From the NCBI RefSeq assembly GCF_009296175.1, contig NZ_VOSK01000016.1:1-57985 (forward strand): a DNA stretch of 57,985 nucleotides. The letters run 5' to 3'. Source of the DNA: Microvirga tunisiensis. GTDB lineage: Bacteria; Pseudomonadota; Alphaproteobacteria; Rhizobiales; Beijerinckiaceae. Shown here piece after piece: positions 57,366 through 57,985 of this stretch. A model generated the notes under the pieces. That model was not told the origin of the DNA, did no database searches, and saw only the letters and a program-made list of their open reading frames with translations. The first letter of the stretch is position 1. Every line of letters starts with the position of its first letter. Position numbers and translations under genes: made by a program.

Positions 57366-57985
57366 TCAGCGGCCCCGCCTCTTCTTCTTCGCCGCCTTGC
57401 GCTCGGCCCATTCCATGACGTTCATGTTTGACCGAAGGCTGACCGTGCCATCCGGCTGCTGCACGGCCTCGTAGGTCAGCTCCTGCGCGACCGGCTTCTT
57501 CTCTTCGACCGGCCTGAAAGCATAGGGGCGTGACATGCAACTATATCTCACTTCATCCGCCACATGGTCTTCGCCATCGCTGTTCAAATCCTCTGGTCGA
57601 TCAGGATCGTGCTGCAACACGGGCACGGTGCGGATGAAATGAACGCAGGTTTCGAACACGTAAAACGCCGGGGTCCAATCAGGGACTGGGCCATCCTCGG
57701 TCCAGCCTTCACCGCGCAACCTCGATCTCAGTTGATCCCAGCCGCCCATCGCGCCCTTGGTGGCGACACGGCTGTTGTCGCCGCGCCGGATGTTGCGAAT
57801 GCCGTTGACGACCATGCGCTCGGCCAGCGATGGGCCGCCGCTCTCGATGAACATTGACGGATCGACCACGACGTAGGCGTACTTGATGCCGTCAGACGTG
57901 TCGGGGATCGAGCGGGCTTTGATGCCTCGGGCGAACTCCTTGACATCGAGCTTGATGCCGACGTTGGCCTTGGGCTTGCCGGTGA
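57366..57985 (-). CDS. Phage terminase large subunit, C-terminal part
   Basis: ATP-dependent DNA packaging motor; here the C-terminal nuclease part. The frame is open to the window edge, so the N-terminal ATPase is outside. About 206 residues are visible: a catalytic-type Asp in YAYVVVDPSMF, GAMGGWDQLRSRL, then FYVFETCVHFIRTVPVLQHD and PEDLNSDGEDHVADEVRYSCMSRP, which is the typical end of this family. A basic KKKRRGR tail follows. Confidence 0.85.
   Translation of the reverse strand, partial: TGKPKANVGIKLDVKEFARGIKARSIPDTSDGIKYAYVVVDPSMFIESGGPSLAERMVVNGIRNIRRGDNSRVATKGAMGGWDQLRSRLRGEGWTEDGPVPDWTPAFYVFETCVHFIRTVPVLQHDPDRPEDLNSDGEDHVADEVRYSCMSRPYAFRPVEEKKPVAQELTYEAVQQPDGTVSLRSNMNVMEWAERKAAKKKRRGR

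Noticed and set aside
57366-57985. Gene-transfer-agent terminase
   Set aside because: No other GTA genes in the window, a degenerate neighbour gene and the tRNA boundary point to a prophage remnant; not excluded without the right flank.

Overview
The window is a GC-rich stretch of chromosome from an alphaproteobacterium, most likely of the order Hyphomicrobiales (Rhizobiales). The evidence is the fabD-fabG-acpP-fabF order, an Omp2b-type porin, a single bifunctional Rsh (p)ppGpp enzyme, a GGAAC-N17-CGTTT (sigma EcfG type) promoter, an HWE-type sensor kinase, and three families of intergenic palindromes of a kind common in that order. A Methylobacteriaceae or Microvirga-like host is my guess from overall feel, not something the sequence proves.

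Layout. 0-4 kb (minus strand): fatty acid synthesis operon fabD, fabG, acpP, fabF. 4-10 kb (plus): rpoZ, rsh, a class I glutamine amidotransferase-like hydrolase, a HAD hydrolase, pyrE and a NYN-domain protein. 9.9-11.8 kb (minus): an ACT-domain protein, smpB and dapA. 12-15 kb (plus): a soluble lytic transglycosylase and an alpha/beta hydrolase. 15-22 kb: a major porin, then a tyrosine/homogentisate catabolic cluster (hppD, maiA, a MarR regulator with two perfect operators, and a fumarylacetoacetate hydrolase) with a TRAP-type binding protein embedded in it. 22-31 kb: a DUF4142 lipoprotein, dodecin, a secreted beta-propeller-like protein, an ABC-F ATPase, an HWE sensor kinase and a coniferyl-aldehyde-type dehydrogenase. 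30-39 kb: a peptide/opine-type ABC transporter (fused ATPase, binding protein, two permeases) interleaved with an aldehyde dehydrogenase, a short-chain dehydrogenase and a DUF2218 protein. 39-49 kb: a luciferase-like monooxygenase, a second TRAP binding protein, an unrecognised secreted protein, a frameshifted LD-carboxypeptidase, groEL-groES, slyX-trhO and an amidase. 49-56 kb: an accessory stretch with a Crp/Fnr regulator, several short proteins of unknown function, a LivK-type binding protein, an N-methyltryptophan/sarcosine oxidase-like enzyme and YidB. At 55.87 kb there is a tRNA-Ser(GCT). Beyond it lies phage-derived DNA: in-frame 9-bp repeat arrays, a phage gene broken by a 5-bp duplication, and the C-terminal part of a large terminase running off the window.

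How the genes fit together. Most of the window is core metabolism (lipid, lysine and pyrimidine synthesis, stringent response, chaperonins) with catabolic and uptake modules for aromatic amino acids and peptide-like solutes. The intergenic spaces from 22 to 47 kb are heavily occupied by palindromic repeats (families A, B and C), often as adjacent A-B pairs, with one C element sitting inside an A element. The least expected structures are the right-hand tRNA/phage boundary with three 9-bp repeat families that share one reading frame, and the paired MarR operators. I did not find a convincing new multi-gene defence or mobile system.
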